A DNA stretch of 43,874 bases. It comes from Bacteroidales bacterium (GTDB lineage Bacteria > Bacteroidota > Bacteroidia > Bacteroidales > ML635J-15). Where the stretch lies: contig JAGOLH010000022.1 in the NCBI GenBank assembly GCA_017994175.1, positions 1-43,874 on the forward strand, written 5' to 3'. The notes under the pieces are model-generated. The model did not search any database, had not been told where the DNA came from, and saw only the letters and a list, made by a program, of their open reading frames with translations. Positions 1 to 8,397 of the stretch are shown in pieces (the first letter of the stretch is position 1; every line of letters begins with the position of its first letter). The translations under genes were made by a program, and so were the position numbers.

Positions 1-26
1 CATCCACGAAGGAGCAACAACACCAC

Positions 27-74
27 CCGTCGAAATACAGATTGCTTCGGGTTTTCAACCCTCGCAATGACGGG
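27..74. repeat. Nested palindromic repeat-like element
   Basis: Three pairs of perfect inverted arms are nested: CCCGTC (27-32) with GACGGG (69-74), ATTGC (41-45) with GCAAT (64-68), and GGGTT (49-53) with AACCC (57-61) around a TTC loop. Read on the minus strand it starts CGTCATTGCGAGG and continues to CGAAGCAATCTG, which resembles a short palindromic repeat often met between genes in environmental genomes; that likeness is from memory. It lies downstream of the der stop codon and could also act as a transcript end. No coding sequence was seen in 1-127. Confidence 0.5.
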
Positions 75-127
75 AGGTAAAACGATGCGCTCATTCCACC
101 ACAACCTTTCCAATAACATCTGCTATT

Positions 128-1432
128 TTATTTCTCCCTGAAATATATCTGGATTGGAACTCCTGAAAACATAAAGTTTTCGCGGATTTTGTTTTCGAGA
201 TACCTGCGATACGGTTCTTTTATGTACTGCGGATGATTTGCGAAAAATGCAAATGCCGGTGTGGGGTTATTCAATTGCACAGCATATTTTATTTTAATCT
301 GCAAGCCCCGTGAAGTAGGAGGATGAAAAGCATTCACTGCCTCGGTTACCACTTCGTTGAGTTTTGAGGTTGTTATTTTGCGGGTACGGTTTTCGAAAAC
401 CTGCATGGCTGTTTCAAGAACCTTATGCACGCGTTGTAATTGCAGCGCCGAAATAAAAAGCACCGGGAAATCGGTAAAAGGTGCCGTTTTCCTGAAGATA
501 TTTTCCTGATAGCTTTTTGCCGTATTGGTATCCTTTTGCATAAGGTCCCATTTGTTTACAAGCAATACCAATCCTTTACGCTTTCGCAGCACAAGGTTCA
601 TGATATTGATATCCTGCGATTCTATTCCGGCGACAGCATCAATCATTAACAGGCATACATCGGAGTTGTCGATGGCTTTTACAGCCCGCATAACCGAGTA
701 AAACTCGAGGTTATCGGTAACTTTTTCCTTTTTTCGGAGACCAGCTGTATCGGTAAGAATAAAATTATATCCGAATTTATTGAATTTGGTGTCGATGGCA
801 TCGCGGGTGGTTCCGGCAATATTGGTAACTATGTTGCGTTCTTCGCCGGTAAGCGCATTTACGAGCGACGATTTACCCACATTCGGACGACCAATGATGG
901 ATATTCTGGGCAAATCATTATCATTCGACTTCTCACCCGGAGGGATTGCTTTTACAACAGCATCAAGGAGCTCTCCTGTTCCCTGTCCGCTGATTGATGA
1001 AATACAAAACAGCTCGCCCAACCCCAGCTGGTAGAATATATAGGTATCCTGTTGACGGAGGTGATTATCCACTTTATTCACTACGGGAATAACCGGTTTG
1101 CGGCTTTTCCGGAGCATATCTGCAACATTCTGATCGAGGTCGGTGATTCCGGTTTCCACATCAACCATGAACAAAACAACATCGGCTTCGCTTACTGCAA
1201 TGCGTACCTGTTTGGCAATTTCCAATTCAAACACATCATTGGCACTTTCGACATACCCACCGGTATCTACAACCGTAAAGTCGACTCCATTCCATAAGCA
1301 TAATCCATAAATCCTGTCACGGGTAACTCCACTGATGTCGTCGACAATAGCATCGCGGGCTTCAGTGAACCGGTTGAATAATGTCGATTTACCGACATTA
1401 GGTCTTCCAACTATTGCAACAATTCCTGCCAT
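128..1432 (-). CDS. der: Ribosome biogenesis GTPase Der (EngA)
   Basis: Der is a tandem-GTPase protein that binds the 50S subunit and is needed for its late assembly in the cytoplasm. The 434-residue product has two complete G domains. The first has the P-loop GRPNVGKST at residues 9-17, DTGG and NKVD; the second has GRPNVGKSS near residue 180, DTAG and NKWD. A KH-like C-terminal domain follows, with the family's usual ending around a PIQIYFREK stretch. Length is typical of Der. The ATG start directly precedes AGIVAIVGRPNVGKS, as in the family. It is 14 bases downstream of era on the same strand, so the two ribosome-assembly GTPases are probably co-transcribed. Nothing is degraded or missing. 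Confidence 0.97.
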   Translation of the reverse strand: MAGIVAIVGRPNVGKSTLFNRFTEARDAIVDDISGVTRDRIYGLCLWNGVDFTVVDTGGYVESANDVFELEIAKQVRIAVSEADVVLFMVDVETGITDLDQNVADMLRKSRKPVIPVVNKVDNHLRQQDTYIFYQLGLGELFCISSISGQGTGELLDAVVKAIPPGEKSNDNDLPRISIIGRPNVGKSSLVNALTGEERNIVTNIAGTTRDAIDTKFNKFGYNFILTDTAGLRKKEKVTDNLEFYSVMRAVKAIDNSDVCLLMIDAVAGIESQDINIMNLVLRKRKGLVLLVNKWDLMQKDTNTAKSYQENIFRKTAPFTDFPVLFISALQLQRVHKVLETAMQVFENRTRKITTSKLNEVVTEAVNAFHPPTSRGLQIKIKYAVQLNNPTPAFAFFANHPQYIKEPYRRYLENKIRENFMFSGVPIQIYFREK

Positions 1433-1446
1433 AATATCCGAATTTT

Positions 1447-2322
1447 CTATCTGTAACCAAAACTATCGAGCATTCTATCGCTGTTTCGCCAGTCTTTTTT
1501 CACCCTGACGAACATTTCCAGAAAGACCGGTTTCCCGAAAAAAGTCTCTGTATCGATACGGGCTGCTGTCCCTACTTTTTTAAGTGCTTCTCCCTTATGT
1601 CCGATGACAATTCCTTTCTGGCTTTCACGGGCAACATTAATTACCGCTGATATATTAATAATCTTTTCTGTTTCTTTGAACGATTCAATTTCAACCTCAA
1701 CTGAATAGGGTATTTCTTTCTTGTAGTTCAACAAAATTTTTTCTCTGATGATTTCCGAAACAATGAACCGTTCGGTTTTATCGGTAAGTTGATCGTCGGG
1801 GAACCATTTGGGCCCTTCGGGTAGTAAATCCCGTATTTTCTGAAAAAGCAAGTCAACCTGATAACCGGTTAATGCAGACACCGCCACTACATCGCGTTCA
1901 GGAAAAACCGATTTCCATTCAGCAATTACTGAATCGGTTTCGGCCGGCGACACCAGATCAACTTTGTTGACAACCACAATTACAGGAATTTGTGCGGATT
2001 TAACCCTTTCAACAAACTCGCTGTTTTTTTCTGATTTATCCAAAATGTCGGTAACATAAATAATAATATCCGCATCCGAAATTGCAGTACTTACAAATGA
2101 CATCATTCTTTCCTGCATGCGGTAATTAGGCCTGATAATGCCGGGTGTATCGGAATATACAATCTGAAAATCGTCGCCGTTAACAATGCCAAGAATGCGA
2201 TGCCTGGTAGTTTGCGATTTTGAGGTAATAATGGAAATACGTTCGCCCACCATGCAATTCATCAGCGTTGATTTCCCAACATTTGGGTTACCTATAATAT
2301 TAACAAAACCCGACCGATGCAT
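1447..2322 (-). CDS. era: GTPase Era
   Basis: Era binds 16S rRNA near its 3' end and helps 30S subunit maturation. The product has an N-terminal G domain (GNPNVGKST, DTPG, NKVD) and a C-terminal KH RNA-binding domain containing VIGHKGEALKKVG. I place the start at the ATG at 2322 (MHRSGFVNIIG, 291 residues). The frame is open to a TTG at 2349, but that codon overlaps a TATATTTG promoter element on the minus strand, so the longer form would start inside the promoter. The P-loop close to the N-terminus also fits the short form. der follows 14 bases downstream. Function is secure; the start is inferred. Confidence 0.95.
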   Translation of the reverse strand: MHRSGFVNIIGNPNVGKSTLMNCMVGERISIITSKSQTTRHRILGIVNGDDFQIVYSDTPGIIRPNYRMQERMMSFVSTAISDADIIIYVTDILDKSEKNSEFVERVKSAQIPVIVVVNKVDLVSPAETDSVIAEWKSVFPERDVVAVSALTGYQVDLLFQKIRDLLPEGPKWFPDDQLTDKTERFIVSEIIREKILLNYKKEIPYSVEVEIESFKETEKIINISAVINVARESQKGIVIGHKGEALKKVGTAARIDTETFFGKPVFLEMFVRVKKDWRNSDRMLDSFGYR

Positions 2323-2346
2323 AGTATTTCTTTTGAAAATGCGTTG

Positions 2347-2354
2347 CAAATATA
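2347..2354 (-). promoter_or_regulatory. Putative Bacteroidota -7 element for era-der
   Basis: On the minus strand the sequence reads TATATTTG, an exact match to TANNTTTG, 24 bases before the chosen era ATG. No TTG was found at the usual distance for a -33 element. Two overlapping copies of TTCCGGYAATT (2361-2371 and 2370-2380, nine-base period) lie just upstream and could be a regulator site. Confidence 0.4.
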
Positions 2355-2421
2355 ACGAAGTTCCGGCAATTCCGGTAATTTATATAATTGGCAGACTGAA
2401 AGGCATTTTCATTCCATTTAT

Positions 2422-2429
2422 TAATTTTG
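2422..2429 (+). promoter_or_regulatory. Putative -7 element for the MmcQ-like gene
   Basis: TAATTTTG matches TANNTTTG and ends 19 bases before the ATG at 2449, a distance that gives a short leader. No convincing -33 partner is visible. The motif is short and AT-rich, so chance occurrence is possible. Confidence 0.35.
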
Positions 2430-2448
2430 CATCAGATAAAACGCTATA

Positions 2449-2826
2449 ATGAATATTGAAGAACTCAGGGAATATTGTCTGAACAAACCGGGCGTTACCG
2501 AACATCTGCCGTTCGATGAAGTAACTTTGGTTTTCAAAGTCCAAGGGAAAATGTTTGCATTACTTCCGACTGATCACGAACTCAGCATTACCCTTAAATG
2601 CATTCCTGAGTACGCCGAAGAGCTGAGGGAACGTTTCGACTCTATTGTTCCGGCATTTCACATGAATAAAACGCATTGGAATACAATATACATGGAACAG
2701 GGTGCTCCTGAAAAGCTGGTTAAGGAACTCATCGACCTATCGTATCAGTTGGTTTACGATAATCTTCCCCGGAAACTAAGAGTGCTGAAAGGAGAATACG
2801 CTCAATTGCTAAAAAAATGCCCGTAA
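2449..2826 (+). CDS. MmcQ/YjbR family protein
   Basis: The 125-residue product matches the MmcQ/YjbR (DUF419) family, small cytoplasmic proteins with a CyaY-like fold that have been proposed to bind DNA; the actual role is unknown. Visible family features are the N-terminal CLNKPGVTEHLPFDE, the central VFKVQGKMFALL and LKCIPEYAEELRE, the HMNKTHWNTIY stretch, and the C-terminal SYQLVYDNLPRKLR. It begins with ATG and has typical family length. It is divergent from era with about 126 bases between the start codons. Its last 18 bases overlap the 3' end of the convergent outer-membrane protein gene, so the two transcripts must overlap in opposite directions. Confidence 0.9.
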   Translation: MNIEELREYCLNKPGVTEHLPFDEVTLVFKVQGKMFALLPTDHELSITLKCIPEYAEELRERFDSIVPAFHMNKTHWNTIYMEQGAPEKLVKELIDLSYQLVYDNLPRKLRVLKGEYAQLLKKCP

Positions 2827-5800
2827 CTGAACTCCCCCTGTGTGTACTGTTTTAGCATCTTCGGCAGCACGACCGTTATAACTGAGGTTTATCTGCAAAC
2901 CATTGGCGAGCTGATGCTGAAAACTCAGCTGCCATGTGAGGTTGTTTCCCGGCAATAAGCCCTCAAGCATTTCGTAACCTACCGAACTGTTGCTGCTGCC
3001 ATCGAACAGCATGAGAATGTAATTGACATTGAAACTCAATGCCCCACGCTTTACCGAACTCAATCGGTATTCAAAGCCTGCATCATGGCTTACAAGAGAT
3101 TCTGCTCCGGTAAGATTCGATTTGTTTTTGTATTTGTACTTAAGCTCTATTCGGTTTTGAATATTGGGCTGAAAATATACCGACGCCGTGTTTTCGAGAA
3201 ATCTTATATCATAGTTTCTGCTTACAAAATACTGAGAATCGTATCCTTTATTACCCATGGCAATCAGGTTATTGAACTGAAAGGTATTTCTTATGGAAAA
3301 CCGAAGCATAACTTCGTGCCTCAACAAAATACGACTGTCGAAACCATTTACCAGCAGCAACTTATTCCTATTGTTCAGAAAAATATAATCAAATCCGAAT
3401 TTGGGGTTGCCCTTATTAAACGAAAACTCGTTACGGATGGTGTTATTTAACGACACAAGAGAAGTGTCGCTTACATTGTTTGCAAACGGGTTTGCGTAGG
3501 TTGCTACCTGGTCTGCGGTGTTTTTACTGCTTATTTTATATGCGAACTGATCGGAAAAACGGGTCATAAAACCGGCAAAACCGGTAAGGTTTTTCCATTT
3601 CTGGGCAGGCCTTATATTTAACATCTGGCTAAACTGATTGGTATAGGTTTTAATATAATCGGTGGTTGTTGTAAAATACCTGATATAATTGGCCTGATCC
3701 TGGAAATAGGCAACTTCAAATTCATCAAGTTCCTGCACACCATTATTATTATAATCAGTCCACATATATACTCCCTGACCCGGAGCAACTTCTAAATACG
3801 AAAACTCTGTTTTCCGTTCCATGGCAGATCCGATTTCATAGAAAGTTGCCGAGCTTACAGCTCCTTTCAGAATTTTAAAACTGTACTCAACCCTGCCGGT
3901 GAGGTTATCCTGGGGTTCTGCCTGCGTAACCGAATCGTTATAAATATTCAGCATTCTGAAATTACTTAAAACGCTCAACGATTGACTATAGCTTTTCAGC
4001 AATTTCAGTTCAAGGTCGAAATCGTGTGAACCTGTGCTATTACTAAAGTTGCCTAAGTAGGGCAAAGCATCGGTTCTGTTGCGATACGCTAAAAGAAATC
4101 CGTTTTTCGACGAATCGGGAGTCTGCATAAAAAACCTATACTGAAACCAACGGAAACTGTTACCTGCAAGAGAATCGGTTTGGTTATATCTCCATGCATT
4201 GTACTCCTGTTCTTCCCCTGCTCCAATTTTAAAGAATTTGAAATTTCGTGATACAGATGCCTTTTGACGTAAAAAGGATGTGGTAAAAATAGTATCCGAG
4301 GTTTTCAGAAACGAAGCCTCAGCATTAAACTGCCATCTTCCGGTATCGATTCCGCCAAAAGCTTTATTGTTGTACCCAGCATATATTCCGGGCCGATTCA
4401 GAAGGTCGAAACTGTAGGCTGCGTGTGCTTTATTTTTATGGGCATAGTTCAGATTAATTCCTGCCAATTGTTCAAAGTGCAGGGCATTTGCATCGTTCAG
4501 GTTCCAGTCGCGCGCAAACTCCGCTTCACGGTAGTTTTCCACGGCATCAAAATTTTTATCGGCAAACTGGTATCTGGCACTAAAAAACAGGCTGTCGGAA
4601 GTAGTTGAAAAAATTCGTTGACTGAGTTGGAACTTTGCCGCATAGCCAGTATCATCCGATTTATCGTATTTGGAAAACAGATTCTGATCGTTAATACTGA
4701 TGGCTGTTTCGGCTGATAACACTGTTGATTTCGAAAGTCTATATTTCCCTCCAAGGCTGAATGCTTGTTTTTTCTTCGGAGTAACCAGTAGTATCACCGG
4801 TTCGTAATTACCCTGCATCACTCCGTTTATGGGTGCAACCCACTGGAATACCCTGCCGTTGGCTGAAGAAATGCTTTTTATATAATTGCCGTTTGCCTCC
4901 CCCACATACGAGAAACCCAGTCGATATACGGCCAGACTTTCATCGTTGGAATACACAAACACCGAATCGTACTGAACAGCACCGACAATAGTATCAACCA
5001 TTCTGTATCGTATTTCCGTGGCACTGAATCCAACGCTGTCAAAATTGGGAACAACAGCATCCGACAGGTTATCGCCAATCTGTGAAAGAAGCAGTTTTTC
5101 GGAATAGGTTAGATTTTGGTCGTAGGGCTGGTTTTTATTATCTTGTTCTGAGTACACATTGAACCAGAAGTTTCCTTTTGAGGTTTGTAAATTATGATTA
5201 CTTGTTATTAAAAAACGCGTATAGCTTCTTTCGGAATATTCGAACTCGGCAATGATGCGTGTATCTTTGGTAACCGGAAGTTTGGCAGTGAATGTCAGCT
5301 CACCGGTATTGTAATCGATGGTATAGTCGTTTTCCTGGCCCCGCTGCATCAACTCACCGTTGATATATACTTTTTCGGTACCTGCAAGAATAATAATATA
5401 GGTCTCGTTGTTTGCTCCGGTCAACTTATACGGGCCCTGAATACCCTCGATCTGCTGAATTGTTTGTCGCCGGTATTTTCCTTTCGCCACCGAACCTCCA
5501 AGGCTTGAAGTAATAGTGATATTCTTCGAAATATTGTAGTCGATCAATGAAAATTTAATGCCCTGAACTTTCTTGTTATAGTTCAGGAAATATCCCTGTG
5601 GCTTTTTTTCTTCAAAATCGCCTGCTGTCAGGCTAAACCTTTTGCTGAAAACAGTTATGAATACCTTATCGAATTCCTGTAGTTGTTGTGCATTTCCATC
5701 GGGTTGAATCGGGATATTGTTATCGGAAATTGCGGCGAGTATTTCGATATCATCGCTGAGTTTTCCTGACAATTGAAGATTCAGGTTTGAGTTCAGTATT

Positions 5801-6207
5801 GCATCCTGATTGTTGCCAAAACTTATACCCCGTGCAATACTCCCCTTTCGGTTCAGCTCAGTGCTATTAAAAAAACCGTCAGCATTCGATTGATAACTAA
5901 AAATATCGGTTTCTTCGTCCCCGAGTAAAGAACTGCTCAGAAAGTGCTCGCGTTTTTTATGACTGTAGGGTTTAACAAATGAAAACGAAAAACTACGATA
6001 AACAACCGTTACCTGTTTTCCGACAATACTTTTATGCGGAATGATTCTGGCTTCAGCGTATTCGATTCTATAGCAGCTATCAGGAATAATATTATTATTT
6101 TCATCATACAACACAACGCTTCCATCAACAATACTCAAGCTGTCGAGCTGAACCGTATCGCTAATAATACACTGTGTTTTTTTAAGGTTAATACTTTCCT
6201 GTGCCAC
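2809..6207 (-). CDS. Large outer-membrane beta-barrel/surface protein
   Basis: Product of 1132 residues from the GTG at 6207, of unknown function. The first part has repeated beta-rich blocks, including VYINGELMQRGQENDYTIDY followed by GELTF and IAEFEYSERSYTR, a pattern seen in large Bacteroidota surface proteins. Most of the rest alternates aromatic and polar residues, and the chain ends in aromatic RAFF, as expected of an outer-membrane barrel. An EF-hand-like loop, DYNNNGVQELDEFE, is near residue 815. No signal peptide is present from the GTG, but the open frame continues upstream with a very good one (about 6208-6264, KLKLLFLIAVFILF and a VVAQ cleavage site) without an ATG/GTG/TTG. Loss of one base in an A4 run (6280-6283) would join it to the ATG at 6292. 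The true gene probably starts near 6292 with an indel. Confidence 0.8.
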   Translation of the reverse strand: MAQESINLKKTQCIISDTVQLDSLSIVDGSVVLYDENNNIIPDSCYRIEYAEARIIPHKSIVGKQVTVVYRSFSFSFVKPYSHKKREHFLSSSLLGDEETDIFSYQSNADGFFNSTELNRKGSIARGISFGNNQDAILNSNLNLQLSGKLSDDIEILAAISDNNIPIQPDGNAQQLQEFDKVFITVFSKRFSLTAGDFEEKKPQGYFLNYNKKVQGIKFSLIDYNISKNITITSSLGGSVAKGKYRRQTIQQIEGIQGPYKLTGANNETYIIILAGTEKVYINGELMQRGQENDYTIDYNTGELTFTAKLPVTKDTRIIAEFEYSERSYTRFLITSNHNLQTSKGNFWFNVYSEQDNKNQPYDQNLTYSEKLLLSQIGDNLSDAVVPNFDSVGFSATEIRYRMVDTIVGAVQYDSVFVYSNDESLAVYRLGFSYVGEANGNYIKSISSANGRVFQWVAPINGVMQGNYEPVILLVTPKKKQAFSLGGKYRLSKSTVLSAETAISINDQNLFSKYDKSDDTGYAAKFQLSQRIFSTTSDSLFFSARYQFADKNFDAVENYREAEFARDWNLNDANALHFEQLAGINLNYAHKNKAHAAYSFDLLNRPGIYAGYNNKAFGGIDTGRWQFNAEASFLKTSDTIFTTSFLRQKASVSRNFKFFKIGAGEEQEYNAWRYNQTDSLAGNSFRWFQYRFFMQTPDSSKNGFLLAYRNRTDALPYLGNFSNSTGSHDFDLELKLLKSYSQSLSVLSNFRMLNIYNDSVTQAEPQDNLTGRVEYSFKILKGAVSSATFYEIGSAMERKTEFSYLEVAPGQGVYMWTDYNNNGVQELDEFEVAYFQDQANYIRYFTTTTDYIKTYTNQFSQMLNIRPAQKWKNLTGFAGFMTRFSDQFAYKISSKNTADQVATYANPFANNVSDTSLVSLNNTIRNEFSFNKGNPKFGFDYIFLNNRNKLLLVNGFDSRILLRHEVMLRFSIRNTFQFNNLIAMGNKGYDSQYFVSRNYDIRFLENTASVYFQPNIQNRIELKYKYKNKSNLTGAESLVSHDAGFEYRLSSVKRGALSFNVNYILMLFDGSSNSSVGYEMLEGLLPGNNLTWQLSFQHQLANGLQINLSYNGRAAEDAKTVHTGGVQLRAFF

Positions 6208-6376
6208 TACATTGTGTGTGCAAAAAAGAATAAAAACCGCTATCAGAAATAATAACTTCAGCTTGTATGAGTTTAAGATAAAAGTACAACATTTGCGAAA
6301 TAGAACGAAATTAATTTGATTTTAGCATATTCTGAAATATTAAAACCACTTGCTCCCGACAATATTGAAAAAATAG

Positions 6377-6384
6377 TATTTTTG
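6377..6384 (+). promoter_or_regulatory. Putative -7 element for the 6396 gene-waaA unit
   Basis: TATTTTTG matches TANNTTTG and ends 11 bases before the ATG at 6396. A TTG at 6350-6352 lies 24 bases upstream, slightly beyond the usual spacing. It would serve the beta-barrel gene and waaA, which is 7 bases behind it. Confidence 0.35.
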
Positions 6385-6395
6385 ACCCGTCCATT

Positions 6396-7151
6396 ATGCC
6401 TATGCAACGATTTCTGACAGCCAGTATTTTTCTTTTAGTAAGTATCCCGTTATTTGCTCAGATAAAGGATTCCACGATTAACATCTGGCAGGTTGAGATA
6501 AATTATTCGTTTCAGGTTCCCGGTGGAGACCTTGCAAAGAAATATGGCGTAAATTCAACCATTGGTGCAGGTCTAACTTACAAAACCCGAAACAATTTTA
6601 TGTTTGGTGGTGAAATAAGCTATCTGTTCGGGACAAAAATTAAAAGAGATACCACAATACTCGATGCACTCCGAACCTCAAACCGGCAGATAATAAATGA
6701 GTATGGCGAATACGCCACGGTAATGTTTACCGAAACGGGGTTTTATGCCGGACTGAAAGCCGGAAAACTTTTTCCCATAGGTAAGCCCAACAGCAATTCC
6801 GGGATTATTTTTCAGATGGGAGGCGGCTTACTGCAGCACCATATCCGAATCGAGAATAAAGATAATAATGTTCCAAGCATTCTGGGCGATTACAAAAAAG
6901 GATACGACAGACTTTGCAACGGATTTGCCGCCAAAACATTTCTGGGCTACCAGTACCTCGATAATAAATCGCATTTTAATTTCTATGTTGGAATAGAGTT
7001 TTATCAGGCATGGACTAAATCAAGACGCGATTTTAATTTCGATACCATGAGTCGTGACGATGTACTGTATCACGATTATTTGTATTCGTTAAGGGCTGGC
7101 TGGATTTTACCCCTGTATTATCGAAACCCTAATGAGTTTTACTATTATTAA
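6396..7151 (+). CDS. Outer-membrane beta-barrel protein, unknown function
   Basis: The 251-residue product begins with a clear signal peptide: MPMQRF, a hydrophobic stretch LTASIFLLVSIPLFA, then a likely cut before Q. The mature part alternates hydrophobic and polar residues with many Gly and aromatic residues (for example GGEISYLFGTK, TGFYAGLKAGKLFPIG, FLGYQYLDNKSHFNFYVGIEFYQAW), which fits a small eight- to ten-strand outer-membrane barrel. It ends in NEFYYY. I do not recognise a specific family. It is 7 bases upstream of waaA and probably co-transcribed, so a link with lipopolysaccharide assembly or envelope upkeep is possible but is only inferred from position. The ATG at 6402 is an alternative start. 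Confidence 0.8.
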   Translation: MPMQRFLTASIFLLVSIPLFAQIKDSTINIWQVEINYSFQVPGGDLAKKYGVNSTIGAGLTYKTRNNFMFGGEISYLFGTKIKRDTTILDALRTSNRQIINEYGEYATVMFTETGFYAGLKAGKLFPIGKPNSNSGIIFQMGGGLLQHHIRIENKDNNVPSILGDYKKGYDRLCNGFAAKTFLGYQYLDNKSHFNFYVGIEFYQAWTKSRRDFNFDTMSRDDVLYHDYLYSLRAGWILPLYYRNPNEFYYY

Positions 7152-7158
7152 TTAAAGT

Positions 7159-8397
7159 ATGCTGATTGTTTACCGGATATTTACAGGACTGTATTTTCTG
7201 GCTGTTAGAATTGCTGCTTTATTCAATCCGAAAGCAAAGCTAATGATAAAAGGCCGTAAAAACTGGGAGGCACTGCTTCGGAAAAACACCGACACACAAC
7301 ATTCCTGGATATGGTTTCATTGTGCATCGCTCGGAGAATTTGAACAGGGAAGGCCGCTTATCGAAAAAATAAAACAAATGCATCCCCATAAGAAAATATT
7401 GTTGAGCTTTTTCTCACCCTCGGGTTACGAAATGCGCAAAAATTATGCTTATGCCGATTATGTTTGTTATCTTCCGTTCGATACCAGAAAAAATGCTGCT
7501 GAATTCTTTAGCATCATTCGCCCGGAAGCCTTAATTCTTGTTAAGTACGAACTTTGGTATTATTTCATCAACAAAGCCGCTGAAAGTAAAACTAAAGTAT
7601 TTCTTATTTCCGCAATTTTCCGAAAGAAGCATTGGCTATTACGTTTTAAAACCTTTTTTGCAAAAAAAATTCTTCTAACATTTGATTGGATATTTGTTCA
7701 GGACAATCAATCTTTACAGCTTCTTCAAAATTTTGAGTGCAGCAATTGTTCCGTGGAAGGCGATACCCGTTTCGACAGGGTAATACAGATTGTATCGGAA
7801 CCCTATTCAAATACTTTAATTGAAATCTTCAAAGGCAATTCCATGTGTTTGATTGCCGGCAGCACATGGCCTGCCGATGAAGTAATATTATCGCAGACTT
7901 TCCGGAGCTATGCCGGTAGGTTAAAGCTCATTGTTGTGCCACACGAAATACACCGTAAACATATAGATGATATATTATCGCTTTGGGGAAAAAATTGCCT
8001 TGTTTACTCTGAAACAGATAATGCCGCCTTAGGCAATGCAGATGTAATGGTAATCGACAAAATGGGACTGCTTTCACGATTGTACCGCTACGCAGATATT
8101 GCATACATCGGTGGAGGTTTCGGAAAGGGTATTCACAATACGATTGAAGCTGCCGCTTATGGTGTGCCTGTTTTTTTCGGCCCGGCATTCAGAAAGTTTA
8201 ATGAAGCTGTTGGTTTGATTCATTGCGGTGCGGCATTCTGCGTTCATAATTCAACAGACCTTACTAATGGGATTGCTCCATTTTTACTAAATAAAAACGC
8301 TGCAGAAATCCCCGGAAAAATTGCTGCAGATTTTGTTTTTTCAAATAAGGGTTCTGTCGACCGGATTTATGATAAAATAACTGGTTTTTTGTTTTAA
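7159..8397 (+). CDS. waaA: 3-deoxy-D-manno-octulosonic acid transferase
   Basis: WaaA (KdtA) transfers Kdo from CMP-Kdo to lipid IVA at the cytoplasmic face of the inner membrane, the first step of lipopolysaccharide core assembly. The 412-residue product has an N-terminal membrane anchor (LIVYRIFTGLYFLAVRIAALF), the family motif WFHCASLGEFEQGRPLIE with the catalytic-region Glu, LVKYELWYYF, and the C-terminal nucleotide-sugar binding region YIGGGFGKGIHNTIEAAAYG, PVFFGPAFRKFNEA. Length is normal. Together with kdsB (32.4 kb) and lpxK (12.2 kb) this gives three lipid A/Kdo enzymes in the window, though they are not in one operon. No clear terminator follows; the sequence after the stop is only T-rich. 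Confidence 0.96.
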   Translation: MLIVYRIFTGLYFLAVRIAALFNPKAKLMIKGRKNWEALLRKNTDTQHSWIWFHCASLGEFEQGRPLIEKIKQMHPHKKILLSFFSPSGYEMRKNYAYADYVCYLPFDTRKNAAEFFSIIRPEALILVKYELWYYFINKAAESKTKVFLISAIFRKKHWLLRFKTFFAKKILLTFDWIFVQDNQSLQLLQNFECSNCSVEGDTRFDRVIQIVSEPYSNTLIEIFKGNSMCLIAGSTWPADEVILSQTFRSYAGRLKLIVVPHEIHRKHIDDILSLWGKNCLVYSETDNAALGNADVMVIDKMGLLSRLYRYADIAYIGGGFGKGIHNTIEAAAYGVPVFFGPAFRKFNEAVGLIHCGAAFCVHNSTDLTNGIAPFLLNKNAAEIPGKIAADFVFSNKGSVDRIYDKITGFLF

